This document shows positions 30,611 to 39,808 of a DNA stretch of 64,000 nt, piece by piece. The translations under genes and the position numbers were made by a program. The notes below the pieces were generated by a model. The model saw nothing but the letters and a program-made list of their open reading frames with translations. It was not told where the DNA came from and made no database searches. The DNA is taken from positions 177,145-241,144 of the forward strand of contig JALHMZ010000003.1 of the NCBI GenBank assembly GCA_022843785.1, written 5' to 3'. The stretch's first letter is position 1; the number at the start of each line of letters is the position of its first letter. Origin of the DNA: Nitrospira sp. GTDB taxonomy: Bacteria; Nitrospirota; Nitrospiria; Nitrospirales; Nitrospiraceae.

Positions 30611-32317
30611 ATGCAGCACCCATCTCCACTCATTGTGTCGCTGGTATTGGTACTGGCTGTGGCGGCACGCAGCTCTGTGTGCGCGGATGATGCCGTCAGT
30701 CTTTCAGAAGCGCATGTGATCGAACAGGCGAAGGCGGCTTGGGACAGCGGCGCGGTAACGAGCGCGCTCGAAATCCTCGATCAAAGCATCCGTGAGTATC
30801 CCGGCGAGGTGGCTCTGCATAAATTGCGCGGCGATATCCTGGCCACCTATCGAGGTCCCCAGGAGGCGGTGCAGGCCTATGAGTTGGCTCTCGCCGAAAA
30901 GCCTACTGCGTTGGATGTCCGCTGGGCGAAGTGGAGTGTCTTGGTATGGTGGGGACAGGCGGAAGAGGCGATTGCCGAGTTGCGCCGGATCGCCCAGTTC
31001 GATGGTCGAAATCCACTGGTTCATCTGAGGCTGGCGCAGGAACTTCGGAAGCTCGACCAGCTGGAGGAATCGTTGGAGTCGTTTCGGCAAGCCGTTCGAC
31101 TCAGGCCGGACTTGCTTGGTTGGCGATTGGCCATGGCGCGCGCCCAGTTCGACGTGTTGGATTATCCAGGCGCAGAAGCGGAGGTGCGGGCTGTCTTAGC
31201 ACAACTCACGCCCGGCTCACCTCTAGAGATCCCGGCCAAAAGCCAGCTCGCGCAGCTGTACGAATCCATGGAGCGGGGACGGCGATTCACTCCTGCACTG
31301 ACAGCGGGCGCCACCGAGACTCAGCTCCGGGAATGGGCTGCTATTCGCGCAGACGCCTGGAAACTGTTTGCGGCAGGCCGCTATCAAGAGGCTGAGCCGG
31401 TCTATCGACAGATGCTGGCGTTGAATCCCAGGGACGCCCTTGCTACGCATCAATTGGGAGTGACGCTTATGCGGCTGGGACGGTGCAAGGACGCGCTGGC
31501 TGTGTTCGGAAAGATGTCCGACCTGGATCCCAGCGAAGAGGACTATGCGGACACGACGTTTCGGATGGGGCAATGCCTTGTGGAGCTGGAGCAGTGGGAA
31601 GATGCATTCGTGCATTTTCAGGTGCTCTATGATGCAGCGGTAGAATTTGAGGAGAGCAACAAGAATGTCATCCTTCCAGCCGGCACGCGTGTGCTCTCAA
31701 AGGAAAAAATAGCCCGATGGCTGGATAAGGTACGGCCGCATGTTCCTGAGTTGGCGGCAGCCCAGGATGAGGCTACAGAGAATAAGAATGGCGGAGCCGG
31801 CCAGGTTGTATCCAAAGAATTGCCCGTAGAAGAGGTCTATGCAAAGGCTACCGAGCGGATGAAACCCCAGAAGGCCATGGATCAGGGGGCGACGCTCATG
31901 GGGCGGGATGCGGATTTCAGTTGGTTTCGTTTCGTGATCCCGGCAGGCACCGTCATGCGTGACGACTTTCCCACGGGGGCGCACGAGTACATTCCGCTCA
32001 ATCCCAGCGATACCTTTCCTGTAACACAACGCGAGATCTACTTGGTCTTTGGTTTAGTGTCGGATTCAGTCGATGCCGTGCCGCTCACGGCGCGCTGTGC
32101 GGTGGAGTCGTCAGACATGGCGGAAGAGTCTCGCGTGGCGGCGCAAGATCATGTGCTCACATCGATGAGCGACCGGTCCGGGTATTTTATGCTTACTCCG
32201 CCGGTTACCGGATGGGGGCCGGGCCTGTACCGCTGCGGGTTGTTCGCCGGGGAACACATATCTGCATACACCCACGTGGATGAAGTGCGTTTCAGGATCG
32301 TCGAACCTGGTGAGTGA
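30611..32317 (+). CDS. Exported TPR-repeat protein
   Basis: 568 residues with a signal peptide (PLIVSLVLVLAVAARSSVCADD). TPR helices run from residue ~35 to ~260 and again ~235-340 (AWDSGAVTSALEILDQSIREYP, LRKLDQLEESLESFRQAVRL, LFAAGRYQEAEPVYRQMLALNP, RLGRCKDALAVFGKMSDLDP). The C-terminal ~140 residues (FSWFRFVIPAGTVMRDD, VTQREIYLVFGLVSDS, GPGLYRCGLFAGEHIS) form a beta-rich domain with two Cys, of no family I can name. It is probably a periplasmic or envelope scaffold. It stands alone on the plus strand, divergent from trmL. Confidence 0.8.
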   Translation: MQHPSPLIVSLVLVLAVAARSSVCADDAVSLSEAHVIEQAKAAWDSGAVTSALEILDQSIREYPGEVALHKLRGDILATYRGPQEAVQAYELALAEKPTALDVRWAKWSVLVWWGQAEEAIAELRRIAQFDGRNPLVHLRLAQELRKLDQLEESLESFRQAVRLRPDLLGWRLAMARAQFDVLDYPGAEAEVRAVLAQLTPGSPLEIPAKSQLAQLYESMERGRRFTPALTAGATETQLREWAAIRADAWKLFAAGRYQEAEPVYRQMLALNPRDALATHQLGVTLMRLGRCKDALAVFGKMSDLDPSEEDYADTTFRMGQCLVELEQWEDAFVHFQVLYDAAVEFEESNKNVILPAGTRVLSKEKIARWLDKVRPHVPELAAAQDEATENKNGGAGQVVSKELPVEEVYAKATERMKPQKAMDQGATLMGRDADFSWFRFVIPAGTVMRDDFPTGAHEYIPLNPSDTFPVTQREIYLVFGLVSDSVDAVPLTARCAVESSDMAEESRVAAQDHVLTSMSDRSGYFMLTPPVTGWGPGLYRCGLFAGEHISAYTHVDEVRFRIVEPGE

Positions 32318-32439
32318 ATGCAGATGCGTATCGCCGATGGGGTTGCGTTCAAACCGAGATGGTTAGCTGCCTATCCTATTCGCAGCCTATCTGTTCTGCC
32401 ACTGGAGTTTCAAAAGCACGGCGTGGTACACACGAGCAC

Positions 32440-32616
32440 ATGAGTGCGGCGGGTTCGACGTTCATTGGCATTATCGGCGCGGTTATCTTCCTGCTGGCGG
32501 TGTTCTCGTTCAGCCAACGAAATTGGAAGGGCGGCTGTCTCTGGCTGCTGGTGGGGGCGGTGGTGATTGCCGTGCTGACCTATATGGATAAGCCGTCAGC
32601 AGCGTTGTGGCGATAG
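32440..32616 (+). CDS. Small two-helix membrane protein
   Basis: 58 residues from ATG 32440 (MSAAGSTFIGIIGAVIFLLA). Two hydrophobic helices (about 5-25 and 33-50) are separated by a short polar loop RNWKGGC. The frame can be extended back to 32314 but the upstream part is not protein-like. There is no clear ribosome-binding site. The function is unknown. Confidence 0.5.
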   Translation: MSAAGSTFIGIIGAVIFLLAVFSFSQRNWKGGCLWLLVGAVVIAVLTYMDKPSAALWR

Positions 32617-32992
32617 CGGCAATGAGCGGCTGCCGGTCGCAATCCTACCGCTTCTTTTCGCCGGCTGTGTCGTTTCCCCAGACGTAGATCGGCGTACCGT
32701 TCATGCGGGCGGTCTTATGCGCCGTCTTGACAGCTCGGCGGCGTGCGTGCCCGACGGATTGAGAGAAACGATGGCTCTCTGTCGCCTCTTTCTTGCGTAT
32801 GGGCTTCCCTCCATAATAGCAGCGGGTTTCCCCGAATAATCACACACGCACCATGGATGTCTGAAAAAGACTCCCGGTACAGGTTATCAACTCTGTGATT
32901 TCTATGCTCCGACCATTTCTTGTAATAACTTTGAAGTGCCAGGCCGGAAGAGCCGCATGGGTTGAAACAGCTAATGGGCTTCCTCGGTATTG
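32617..32992. other. Low-content stretch between membrane protein and GAF gene
   Basis: About 375 nt hold only the startless minus-strand frame described next. The rest shows no gene, RNA or clear repeat. Confidence 0.4.
32645..32839 (-). pseudogene. Small gene remnant without start codon
   Basis: A 64-codon minus-strand frame ends at 32645 and encodes a basic peptide (RRRAVKTAHKTARMNGTPIYV followed by WGNDTAGEKKR). The Asn-Gly-Thr-Pro-Ile-Tyr-Val-Trp ending resembles small antitoxin-like proteins. No ATG, GTG or TTG is available near its 5' end, so it looks like a truncated relic. Weak evidence. Confidence 0.3.
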
Positions 32993-33751
32993 TCATTCCT
33001 GCAGGTTCCCGTACTCCTCAGGATGGTCCTGCAGTAATTTATGATAGATTTCTGGATACAGATGCTTGGCACAGGTCGGACAAAATCTGTGCGTCAATTT
33101 CGCTTCCGAGTGCGTTTGCAGGTACTCTTCTACTCGCTTCCAATAGCCTGCACCATCTCGAATACTTTTGCACTCAGAACAGATGGGCAGTAGCCCGCCC
33201 AGGACCTTGACCTTGTTATAGGCGGCTTTCAAATCCGTAATAAGTTGCTCACGTTGTTTAATGTGTCGTCGCAATTCCATGAGGCTTATAACTTGGCGAG
33301 AAAGCGCACGAAGTGCCTCTTGCTGATGCGGATTTAATTGTCGAGGTGTTCGATCGATCACGCAAATGGTTCCAAGTACATCGCCGTTGGGGGCTTGGAG
33401 TGGAGCTCCTGCGTAGAATCGAATGCCAGGCTCTCTGGTCACTAATGGATTATCCGCAAATCGTTCATCTCGAAGCGCGTCTGGAACTTCGAGTAAGTGT
33501 TCTTGAAGAATTGCATGACTGCAGAACGCGATGTTTCGATCTGTCTCCCTTGCTGAGATCCCTCTTGCGGACTTGAACCATTGGCGACTGGAGTCAATGA
33601 GGCTAATGAGGGCGATCGGAACATCGCAGATATGCGAGGCAAGATATGTCAGATCATCAAATTGAGGCTCAGGAGGGGTGTCGAGGATTTCATAGCTGAA
33701 GAGGGTTTTCAGCCTGGCATATTCATTTTCAGGGAAAGGTGCTTCCATCAT
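32993..33751 (-). CDS. GAF-domain protein with C-terminal cysteine cluster
   Basis: 252 residues. Residues ~10-165 are a GAF domain of the cytoplasmic sensor type (ILDTPPEPQFDDLTYLASHI, PIALISLIDSSRQWFKSARG, FYAGAPLQAPNGDVLGTICV). A coiled-coil (about 170-195) leads to a Cys-rich tail with C-x2-C (ICSECKSIRDGAGYW) and a second C-x2-C (FCPTCAKHLYPE), likely a metal site. Such GAF plus Cys-tail proteins often serve as stand-alone sensors or as input modules. ATG 33751 and the next ATG are both possible. Confidence 0.85.
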   Translation of the reverse strand: MMEAPFPENEYARLKTLFSYEILDTPPEPQFDDLTYLASHICDVPIALISLIDSSRQWFKSARGISARETDRNIAFCSHAILQEHLLEVPDALRDERFADNPLVTREPGIRFYAGAPLQAPNGDVLGTICVIDRTPRQLNPHQQEALRALSRQVISLMELRRHIKQREQLITDLKAAYNKVKVLGGLLPICSECKSIRDGAGYWKRVEEYLQTHSEAKLTHRFCPTCAKHLYPEIYHKLLQDHPEEYGNLQE

Positions 33752-33910
33752 TTGGTGCTCCCTCGAAAATGGTTCGCATATTTATTCTCATGCCATAAAT
33801 TCTTGTTGATGGACAAGTATTGATCCCCCAGACAATTAATGGAAATGTTGAAAGTCAGAGTGGGAACGAAATCGTCAGGATTTGGATCTCATGCCCGTCA
33901 TCAATTAAAG

Positions 33911-34906
33911 TCAGCCGGCTACCGGCTGCTGATAATCCACTTCGATTTTGAAACCAAGGTCTTCAATCATGCCCCAGACTTCCGGCGCAGGTGCGCCAGG
34001 CGTGGTCAGGTAGCCGTTGACAAAAACGGAATCGGCCGGGTAGAGCGCCAATGGCTGGAGGGATCGCAGGTTGTGTTCGCGGCCCCCGGCAATGCGGATT
34101 TCCGTCCGCGGGTGGAGAAAGCGGAAGAGACAGAGAACCTTCAGGCAGCGCTGTGGCGTCAATTGATCGCACTGCTCCAACGGCGTGCCGGCCACTGGAT
34201 GCAGCATGTTCAGCGGAATTGAATCCGGTCTCACTTCGCGCAGGGCGTTGGCCAGGTCGATGAGGTCGTCGTCGCGTTCCCCCATGCCCACGATTCCGCC
34301 CGAGCAGATTTCCAATCCAGCCGCCCGTGCGTTCTTGATCGTGGCGAGCCGGTCTTGGAACGTGTGGGTGGTGCAAATGGATGAATGAAACGCCTCGCTG
34401 GTATTCAAGTTGTGGTTCACACGGTCCACCCCTGCGGCTTTGAGCCGCTTGGCCTGGCCTTCATTCATCAAGCCGAGTGAACAGCAAATCTGAATGGGAA
34501 TCTCCTGCTTGATGGCGCGGACGGCTCCGGCAATCTCGTCGATTTCCCGATCCAGGGGACTCCGGCCACTGATCACGATGCAATAGCGCTGCGCTTTAGA
34601 CGCGGCGGCTTGCCGCGCGCCTTCCATCATCTGTTTCTGCGGCAATAAGTTATAGCGCTCGATGGGCGCGGTTGAGACGGCGGATTGTGAGCAGTAATGA
34701 CAGTCTTCCTGGCAGGCGCCGCTTTTGGCGTTCTGCAGCATTTGCAGGCGAACGGTTTTCCCGAAATAGCGGGATCGGACGCGAAAGGCCGCATGCAGCA
34801 GGTCCAGCAGATCGTCGTCGGACGATTGGAGTACAGAGAGGCATTCCTCTCTGGTCAGGGATTCGTCTTGCAGGGCTTTATCGGCGAACCGCTGGAAATC
34901 CGTCAT
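33911..34906 (-). CDS. bioB: Biotin synthase
   Basis: 331 residues. A radical-SAM enzyme that inserts sulfur into dethiobiotin, the last step of biotin synthesis. The radical-SAM cluster motif is C-x3-C-x2-C (CQEDCHYC, Cys65/69/72). Other BioB signatures are YFGKTVRLQMLQNAKSG, NHNLNTSEAF, CSGGIVGMGE and PLNMLHPVAGTPLE. Length matches the family. The next biotin gene, bioD, is elsewhere (59033-59761) and not in an operon with it. Confidence 0.95.
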   Translation of the reverse strand: MTDFQRFADKALQDESLTREECLSVLQSSDDDLLDLLHAAFRVRSRYFGKTVRLQMLQNAKSGACQEDCHYCSQSAVSTAPIERYNLLPQKQMMEGARQAAASKAQRYCIVISGRSPLDREIDEIAGAVRAIKQEIPIQICCSLGLMNEGQAKRLKAAGVDRVNHNLNTSEAFHSSICTTHTFQDRLATIKNARAAGLEICSGGIVGMGERDDDLIDLANALREVRPDSIPLNMLHPVAGTPLEQCDQLTPQRCLKVLCLFRFLHPRTEIRIAGGREHNLRSLQPLALYPADSVFVNGYLTTPGAPAPEVWGMIEDLGFKIEVDYQQPVAG

Positions 34907-34961
34907 GCGTCAATGCTCCGCGCTGTTGAAAATGATGATGGGATAATAGGACGGCCAAAAC

Positions 34962-36362
34962 CTACACGGTTTCAAACGGAGAAGCAATGCCTTGGTAGGG
35001 GATGGCGCGAACAGACGCAGCCGTTTCTCCTGATCCGTCCGCCGGCTGTGTAGCTTCGAGCCAGGGGAGTGCGGTCAGCGTGTTCCAGCGGGCACAGCGC
35101 CGGCAGCGACCGGACCATTCGACGGACTCTTGCTGGCACTGCGTGCAGATGTAGGGAACGACGACGCGTTTTTTGAAACTGAGCGCCTTTTTGAGCTCGA
35201 TGATGGCCTGTTCGAATTGCTGCTTGCGCAAGAAGAGGTTGGCCATGATCTTGTGATAATCGAGCAGATGGTCTTGTGGGCCTTCGATCGTTGAAAGGGT
35301 ATCGAAGGCTTCATCGATCATTTCAAGACGGTAATAGAGCTTGCCCAGATAGAACTGCAGCACGGGATTTTGCGGGTCCTGCTGCAGCGCATCCTGGTAC
35401 ACACGGATAATTTCGCCCGGCTCCCCCTGGTCCAGGAACAGTTCTTCCAGCCGATGCAGGATAATCACGCTCCGCGTTCTGGTATAGACCTTCTTTAGGA
35501 TCTCGACGGCATCTTTGGTCTTGCCTTCATGGATCAGGATTTCGCCGAGTCCAATATAGGCGGGCAGGAAGCTGCGATCTTTTTTAATGGCGCCCCGGAA
35601 ATAGCGGCGGGCTTTATCCGGGTGTCCACGTTCGAGCAGTTGGCGGCCGACCTCATACATGTACCCGATCAGCAACGCGTTCTCAGCCTCTTTTTCCTGA
35701 TTCGGAAGATGGGCCTTGAGAAGGCGATGCTGGATTTCCAGCGCCTCGCTCCATCGCTCCAGGCGAATATTCAAGTCCCGCTTGCGAATCAGTGCCGTCA
35801 AATTGTCCGGCTCAAGCTTCAGGATTTTTTGGAATGACTGGAGCGCTTCCTCATAGCGTTTCGCGCCTTCGAGATCTTTGCTCAATTCCAGCAGCACTTC
35901 GATATTGCGCTCGTCGACACGATGGGCATGTTGGTGCAACCGGATCGCTTCGGGGAAATTCTGCTCAGCTCGATAGATGTTTCCCAGCCATAGCAGGGAA
36001 TCAGCCCGGTTGGGGTCGATGGCGAGAGCTTTCTCGAAGAGCGTAATCGCTTCCATCGTGCGTTTCGACATGAAGGCATGTGTGCCGTCACGATGCAGTG
36101 TGTCCACTTTTTCTTTGCGGCGCACGAGCCGGTTGCTGCGCCAGTTTATGATCGCATGGGCCGTTTGCTGCAGGCCGACGACGAAGGTGACGAAGATCGC
36201 TCCGATGGCCATCGAGATCAGGACGAGCGTGACGGGGCTGAGTTCGAATTCAGCCGACGAACTCGTATGGATAAGGACTGTTCCCGGATTCAGTTCTCGG
36301 AAATAGCTGTAGATGAAGACGCCGGCACTGACGAAGAAGATTGTGATGAGTAGTCTGAGCAT
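34962..36362 (-). CDS. LapB/YciM-like TPR membrane protein with zinc ribbon
   Basis: 466 residues. Two N-terminal hydrophobic helices (about 1-20 and 45-66) are followed by ten or so TPR units (AITLFEKALAIDPNRADSLLWL, ALQSFQKILKLEPDNLTALI, ARRYFRGAIKKDRSFLPAYIG, VLQFYLGKLYYRLEMIDEAF, QAIIELKKALSF). A C-terminal rubredoxin-like zinc ribbon CTQCQQESVEWSGRCRRC is typical of LapB/YciM, which regulates LPS synthesis at the inner membrane. LapB normally has one N-terminal helix; the second here is a variation. It ends the nadD-rsfS cluster, 2 nt after rsfS. Confidence 0.85.
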   Translation of the reverse strand: MLRLLITIFFVSAGVFIYSYFRELNPGTVLIHTSSSAEFELSPVTLVLISMAIGAIFVTFVVGLQQTAHAIINWRSNRLVRRKEKVDTLHRDGTHAFMSKRTMEAITLFEKALAIDPNRADSLLWLGNIYRAEQNFPEAIRLHQHAHRVDERNIEVLLELSKDLEGAKRYEEALQSFQKILKLEPDNLTALIRKRDLNIRLERWSEALEIQHRLLKAHLPNQEKEAENALLIGYMYEVGRQLLERGHPDKARRYFRGAIKKDRSFLPAYIGLGEILIHEGKTKDAVEILKKVYTRTRSVIILHRLEELFLDQGEPGEIIRVYQDALQQDPQNPVLQFYLGKLYYRLEMIDEAFDTLSTIEGPQDHLLDYHKIMANLFLRKQQFEQAIIELKKALSFKKRVVVPYICTQCQQESVEWSGRCRRCARWNTLTALPWLEATQPADGSGETAASVRAIPYQGIASPFETV

Positions 36363-36364
36363 GG

Positions 36365-36787
36365 CTAGACCGTTTTGTGCACAGCTGCTTTTCGTACGAC
36401 GATGCGCCGTTTAGGCGCGGCTACCGGCGCAGGTGCCTCCTCGGGAAGCGGGAGCTGCGGCGCATCGCTCCATAGCCGTTCCAGAGCATAGTGCGATCGG
36501 GTATCCTGCCGGAAAATATGGGCAACGACATCGCCGAAGTCGAGCAACACCCACTGCCCCGATGACGTTCCTTCAATACTCAGCGGACGCTGGCCGCTGC
36601 GAGAAAGTGTACCGTCGATATAATCGGCAATCGCGCGCGTCTGCCGATCCGATTCGGCCGATCCAATCACCAGGTAATCGGCCACAGAGGTGAGCGGGGC
36701 GACATGCAGCACCTGAACATCAAGGGCCTTTTTATCAACCATCGCCTTGCCAATGGCGAGGGCGGTGGCCTTAGATGTTTGTGCGAT
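36365..36787 (-). CDS. rsfS: Ribosomal silencing factor with a noncanonical start codon
   Basis: About 140 residues; the family core is intact (AMVDKKALDVQVLHVAPLTSV, YLVIGSAESDRQTRAIADYI, GQWVLLDFGDVVAHIFRQDT, YALERLW). RsfS binds L14 and blocks subunit joining in starved cells. The first in-frame ATG is inside the core, too late for a family member. A perfect AGGAGG (36799-36794) is followed after 6 nt by ATC 36787, and directly by ATT 36793, giving an N-terminus (IAQTSKATALAIGKAMVDKK) of the right length. I infer initiation at ATC or ATT. The gene overlaps nadD by 17 nt, and has an unusual basic/proline-rich tail (PEEAPAPVAAPKRRIVVRKA). Confidence 0.87.
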   Translation of the reverse strand: MAQTSKATALAIGKAMVDKKALDVQVLHVAPLTSVADYLVIGSAESDRQTRAIADYIDGTLSRSGQRPLSIEGTSSGQWVLLDFGDVVAHIFRQDTRSHYALERLWSDAPQLPLPEEAPAPVAAPKRRIVVRKAAVHKTV

Positions 36788-37526
36788 CGCAATCCTCCTG
36801 ATATAGGCGATGCTGAAGTATATAGGATTCGACAGGGGGCGGCAACACATTTGCCTGCCCCGTCCTTTGTCGGATCCGTTGTCGGATCTCAGACGAGGAA
36901 ATAGAGGATGGCGGGATCGGGAGGCAGATGATGTCGCTGCAGGAGGGCATCGCAATATCCAATTGCGACAATGTTCCCGCATCGAGCTGCGTCAGCGTGT
37001 GAGCGTCAAGTGCAGGCAGGAGCGGCATGTGTGCCAGCGACCGGAACGATTGTCCCGGCCGAGGGACGATGACGAATCGACAGGCTTGCAATAGTTCAAG
37101 GGGCTCTTTCCAATTGGGAAGGTCGAGAAATGCATCGAGTCCGATGAGGAAATACAATTCGGCAGAGGAGCCGAACTGTCGTTGCAGTTCGCGGACGGTA
37201 TCGATGGAGTAGGACTTTCCCGATCGCTGTATTTCGATGTCTGAGAGCTGGAAGGAGGGAGTGCCGGCAATGGCCAGGCGGACCATTTCATAGCGATCCT
37301 TGGCCGGGGCCAGGGACCCGTCTCGCTTGTGCGGGGGATCGCCGGTGGGAATGAAGAGTACTTGATCCAGGCGGAGTTGGTCGCGGACCAGACGCGCAAT
37401 GGTCAGATGGGCGTTGTGAATGGGATTGAAGCTGCCGCCGAGCAGGCCCAATTTCAGGGGTGAGGGGTGAGGGTTCGCCTCGCTGAGCAGGGTGAGGGGT
37501 GAGCGGTCGGATTCTCGGGCACACAT
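36771..37526 (-). CDS. nadD: Nicotinate-nucleotide adenylyltransferase
   Basis: 251 residues in the longest frame. It makes deamido-NAD from nicotinate mononucleotide. Motifs: LGLLGGSFNPIHNAHL (nucleotidyltransferase HxGH-like, here NPIHNAH), FIPTGDPPHKRDG, LIGLDAFLDLPNWKE and ISSSEIRQRIRQR. The N-terminal ~25 residues before GLLGG are encoded by a dispersed repeat (CTCACCCCTCACC words), so the true start may be TTG 37451 at LGLLGG. It overlaps rsfS, whose noncanonical start lies inside its 3' end. Confidence 0.92.
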   Translation of the reverse strand: MCARESDRSPLTLLSEANPHPSPLKLGLLGGSFNPIHNAHLTIARLVRDQLRLDQVLFIPTGDPPHKRDGSLAPAKDRYEMVRLAIAGTPSFQLSDIEIQRSGKSYSIDTVRELQRQFGSSAELYFLIGLDAFLDLPNWKEPLELLQACRFVIVPRPGQSFRSLAHMPLLPALDAHTLTQLDAGTLSQLDIAMPSCSDIICLPIPPSSISSSEIRQRIRQRTGQANVLPPPVESYILQHRLYQEDCDRTNI

Positions 37527-37561
37527 AACTCACAACTCACAATCTACAACTCACCACTTAG
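37456..37561. repeat. Dispersed CTCAC/GTGAGT-type repeat between proB and nadD
   Basis: Two repetitive stretches (37456-37508, with GGGTGAGGGGTGAG words, and 37527-37561, with AACTCACAACTCACAATC) span from the proB stop codon into the nadD 5' end. The right part is the minus-strand version of the strings at 2325, 56534 and 60788. Confidence 0.6.
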
Positions 37562-38679
37562 AGAATAACCAGGTTGTCCCGGTGGATGACTTCCTCGTAC
37601 TCCTGGGGGCCGATCTGTCGCTGAATGTCCTGGGTCTTGAGGCCTTTCATCTGCTTCAGCAGAGCAGAGGAAAAATTGACGAGGCCCTTGGCAAACTCTT
37701 TTCCGTCGGGGTCGAGACAGCCTACCGGATCTCCCGCTTCAAACTCACCGATGACCTCGATGATGCCGGAGGCCAGGAGACTTTTGCCCCGCGTGGTCAA
37801 TGCCTCGACCGCGCCCTGATCCAGGCGGACCTGTCCACGGGGGCGCAGGGTAAACGCAATCCAATGTTTGCGGCTGGTCAGCCGCCGTTCATGCGCAAGA
37901 AAGAGACTGCCGCCTGGCCCGCCGGCAAGAACGCCGGGCAGGAGTCCGGCCTGTTCCCCGTTGACGATTAGCGTGGAGACGCCGTACTCGCCGACCTTTT
38001 TGGCGGCGCGGACTTTCGTGGCCATGCCTCCTGTGCCCTCGAAGGTACTGGAGACTCCGGCTCGGCGTTCGATGTCTTCGGTGATGTCGGGGATAAGCGG
38101 GATCAGGGTGGCGGAGGGATTCTTGCGTGGGTCTTCCGTATAGAGTCCGTCGACATCGGAGAGAATCACCAGCAAGTCCGCGTCGACCAGATGGGCGACC
38201 TCGCTCGCGAGCGTATCATTGTCGCCGACCCGGATTTCCTCCACTGCGACGGTATCGTTCTCGTTGATGATCGGCAGGACACCGAATCCGATGAGCGCCG
38301 TCAGCGTATAGCGGGCGTTCAAGAACCGCCGTCGATCTGCGAGGTCTTGATGCGTGAGGAGCACTTGGGCGACTTGAATGCCCAGCCGTTCGAACGCCTT
38401 TTCATAGGCCCACATGAGTCGGCTTTGTCCGACCGCTGCGGCCGCCTGCTTGATCGGGAGACTCTTCGGGTATTCCTTGAGTTGTAACTTCTTGATCCCG
38501 GACACGATGGCGCCCGAGGACACGACCAGCACGTCGCGGCCGCTCGCCCGCAGCGCGGCGAGCTCGTCCGCCAACCGCTCGATTTGATCGGGACGCAGGC
38601 CTGTCGCGCGGGAGGCGATCAAGCTGCTGCCGATCTTGACGACGATGCGCTTCGCGTTTGCTAGGATCTCGTCTCGCAT
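37558..38679 (-). CDS. proB: Glutamate 5-kinase
   Basis: 373 residues from ATG 38679, supported by GAGG upstream; the frame reaches back to 38820 but that overlaps obg. First step of proline synthesis. The amino-acid-kinase domain shows KRIVVKIGSSLIAS, VSSGAIVSGI, LPIINENDTVAVEEI, GDNDTLASEVAHLVDADLLV and EGTGGMATKVRAAK. The C-terminal ~100 residues form a PUA domain (RGKSLLASGIIEVIGEFEAG), as in full-length ProB. It overlaps obg by 19 nt. Confidence 0.95.
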   Translation of the reverse strand: MRDEILANAKRIVVKIGSSLIASRATGLRPDQIERLADELAALRASGRDVLVVSSGAIVSGIKKLQLKEYPKSLPIKQAAAAVGQSRLMWAYEKAFERLGIQVAQVLLTHQDLADRRRFLNARYTLTALIGFGVLPIINENDTVAVEEIRVGDNDTLASEVAHLVDADLLVILSDVDGLYTEDPRKNPSATLIPLIPDITEDIERRAGVSSTFEGTGGMATKVRAAKKVGEYGVSTLIVNGEQAGLLPGVLAGGPGGSLFLAHERRLTSRKHWIAFTLRPRGQVRLDQGAVEALTTRGKSLLASGIIEVIGEFEAGDPVGCLDPDGKEFAKGLVNFSSALLKQMKGLKTQDIQRQIGPQEYEEVIHRDNLVIL

Positions 38680-39686
38680 GGCGTGTTCCTCAGGCGATCT
38701 ACCTGCGCGCCGACGAACGCGATCAACTCGTCGAGGCCGTCCCTCGTTGCGGACGAAATAGGGAGGCAGGTGTACTTGCGGCGCTTGCAGTAGGTTTGGA
38801 GTTGCTTGAGCCGGTCGCATGCGCCGCTGATGTCGATCTTCGTCGCGACGATGGCGAACGGGTGGTCGTTCAGCGCCTCGTCATAGGCCGCGAGCTCTTG
38901 CCGCATCACCTCGAAACTGGCGACCGGTTCGTCCGGCGCCCACTCTGAGACATCGATCAGGTGCAGCAAGAACGCCGTGCGTTCGATATGCCGAAGAAAT
39001 TGAAATCCCAGCCCTTTGCCCTCATGCGCGCCCTCGATGATTCCGGGAATGTCCGCCACAACGAAGCTGCGATCCGATCCCCATCGGACGACGCCGAGGT
39101 GGGGAGTTAGCGTGGTAAATGGGTAATCAGCGATTTTCGGCGTGGCCGATGAGATGACCGAAATGAGCGTCGATTTTCCGGCATTTGGAAATCCGACCAG
39201 CCCGACATCGGCGAGCAGCTTCAGCTCAAGCCGCAGCGAACGTTCTTCGCCGGCAGTTCCAAGCGTACACTTTGTCGGTACGCGGTTGGTGGAGGTAGCG
39301 AAGTTGCTGTTGCCTCGTCCACCCCGTCCGCCTCGCGCAATGATCTCTGTGTCGCCGTCGGCCACCAGATCGGCCAGTACCTCGCCGGTCTGGTCGTCGT
39401 AGACGACGGTGCCGACAGGGAGCGTGACGACGGTGTCTTTTCCTGAGCGCCCGGTGCAGTTGGAGGCGCCGCCGGCCCGCCCGTCTTCCGCTTCATAGTG
39501 TTTTTGATAGCGCAGGTCGAGCAGGGTTGTCAGTCTGGTGGATGCAGCTAAGACGACGCTGCCGCCATGTCCGCCGTCTCCTCCGTCCGGTCCCCCGCGA
39601 GGGACGAACATCTCCCGGCGGAAACTGCAGATGCCGTCTCCTCCTTTGCCGGCTCGCACGGTGATCAGCGCTTCATCGACAAACAT
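38661..39686 (-). CDS. obgE: Obg-family GTPase
   Basis: 341 residues. A ribosome-associated GTPase with the N-terminal glycine-rich Obg fold (FVDEALITVRAGKGGDGICS, FRREMFVPRGGPDGGDGGHG) and a G domain: G1 GFPNAGKST, G3 DIPGIIEGAHEG, G4 ATKIDI-like in VATKIDISGA, and G5 ISSATRDGL. Length is slightly below E. coli ObgE, lacking its acidic tail. It lies downstream of rplU-rpmA, the classical order, and overlaps proB. Confidence 0.95.
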   Translation of the reverse strand: MFVDEALITVRAGKGGDGICSFRREMFVPRGGPDGGDGGHGGSVVLAASTRLTTLLDLRYQKHYEAEDGRAGGASNCTGRSGKDTVVTLPVGTVVYDDQTGEVLADLVADGDTEIIARGGRGGRGNSNFATSTNRVPTKCTLGTAGEERSLRLELKLLADVGLVGFPNAGKSTLISVISSATPKIADYPFTTLTPHLGVVRWGSDRSFVVADIPGIIEGAHEGKGLGFQFLRHIERTAFLLHLIDVSEWAPDEPVASFEVMRQELAAYDEALNDHPFAIVATKIDISGACDRLKQLQTYCKRRKYTCLPISSATRDGLDELIAFVGAQVDRLRNTPCETRS

Positions 39687-39808
39687 GGTATTCCTATAAG
39701 TGGATGCACGATTCTAAGCTGACAGGAGTATACCCGACCTACCCATGCCGGGGGGGAGAGGGACCTCGAATCATCTCAGCCGGTCGATGTGGGTGAGTGC
39801 GAGGGGAA

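Noticed and set aside
37527..37561. CRISPR-like array from repeated CTCAC words
   Set aside because: Repeat units are only 7-9 nt and degenerate, without spacers or cas genes.
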